Shown one piece after another: positions 63,307 to 64,000 of a stretch of DNA of 64,000 bases. Positions within the stretch are counted from its first letter, which is position 1, and each line of letters begins with the position of its first letter. Both the position numbers and the translations under genes were made by a program. The notes under the pieces were generated by a model. It was not told where the DNA came from. It did not search any database and saw nothing but the letters and a program-made list of their open reading frames with translations. Source of the stretch: Rhizobium sp. S152 (GTDB taxonomy: Bacteria > Pseudomonadota > Alphaproteobacteria > Rhizobiales > Rhizobiaceae); assembly GCF_030380735.1 (NCBI RefSeq), contig NZ_JAUDRZ010000030.1, positions 206,035 to 270,034 on the forward strand. Reading direction: 5' to 3'.

Positions 63307-64000
<694 letters not shown>

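Overview
The window is a GC-rich chromosomal segment of an alphaproteobacterium, most likely a member of the Rhizobiaceae (Rhizobium/Agrobacterium/Sinorhizobium group). The evidence is the K+-independent H+-pyrophosphatase, the bamE / ubiquinol-cytochrome c chaperone / YceD / plsX / fabH / ihfA / merR order, an RNase E whose S1 domain is split by an acidic insert, DUF2842, a COX15-type heme A synthase, and tRNA-Trp close to secE-nusG. Almost all of it is core chromosome. I see no insertion sequence, prophage, integrase or CRISPR array.

Layout. 0-10 kb: hppA, an envelope lipoprotein (BamE type), the cytochrome bc1 chaperone, then a lipid and DNA-architecture block (yceD, plsX, fabH, ihfA, a MerR regulator), a HAD phosphatase, a zinc-ribbon miniprotein and a very unusual secreted low-complexity protein. 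10-20 kb: tRNA-Pro, small proteins, an XRE regulator and a six-gene Wzx/Wzy-type polysaccharide locus (Wzy/ligase-like, initiating phosphotransferase, GT4, Wza/OPX lipoprotein, Wzc-like co-polymerase with a degenerate ATPase, and a CelD/FemAB-type acyltransferase). It resembles the gene sets that make unipolar or holdfast-type adhesins. 20-31 kb: ctaA, rne, amidase, PBP1a, prfB (with a programmed +1 frameshift), a secreted protein and nadK. 31-39 kb: a GT39-like glycosyltransferase, a second CelD-like acyltransferase, an aldehyde dehydrogenase, small genes, rlmB and three tRNAs.

39-64 kb is the translation and transcription super-operon region: tufA, then an accessory glycan block (GT8-like, an unrecognised protein that may be a glycosyltransferase, SDR epimerase, tRNA-Trp, GT2, GT39-like), followed by secE-nusG-rplKA-rplJL-rpoBC-rpsL-rpsG-fusA-tufB. 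tufB runs off the right edge. The two tuf copies are almost identical. In the ribosomal part I marked likely leader hairpins and a two-hairpin element between rplL and rpoB.

The most notable items are the repeat-built secreted protein at 8778-10028, the Wzc homologue without a recognisable P-loop or tyrosine tail, the accessory glycan genes packed around tRNA-Trp, the long rne leader, and several small membrane proteins (45-52 residues) that length-filtered gene callers would miss. All family assignments come from reading translations by eye. No database search was run.
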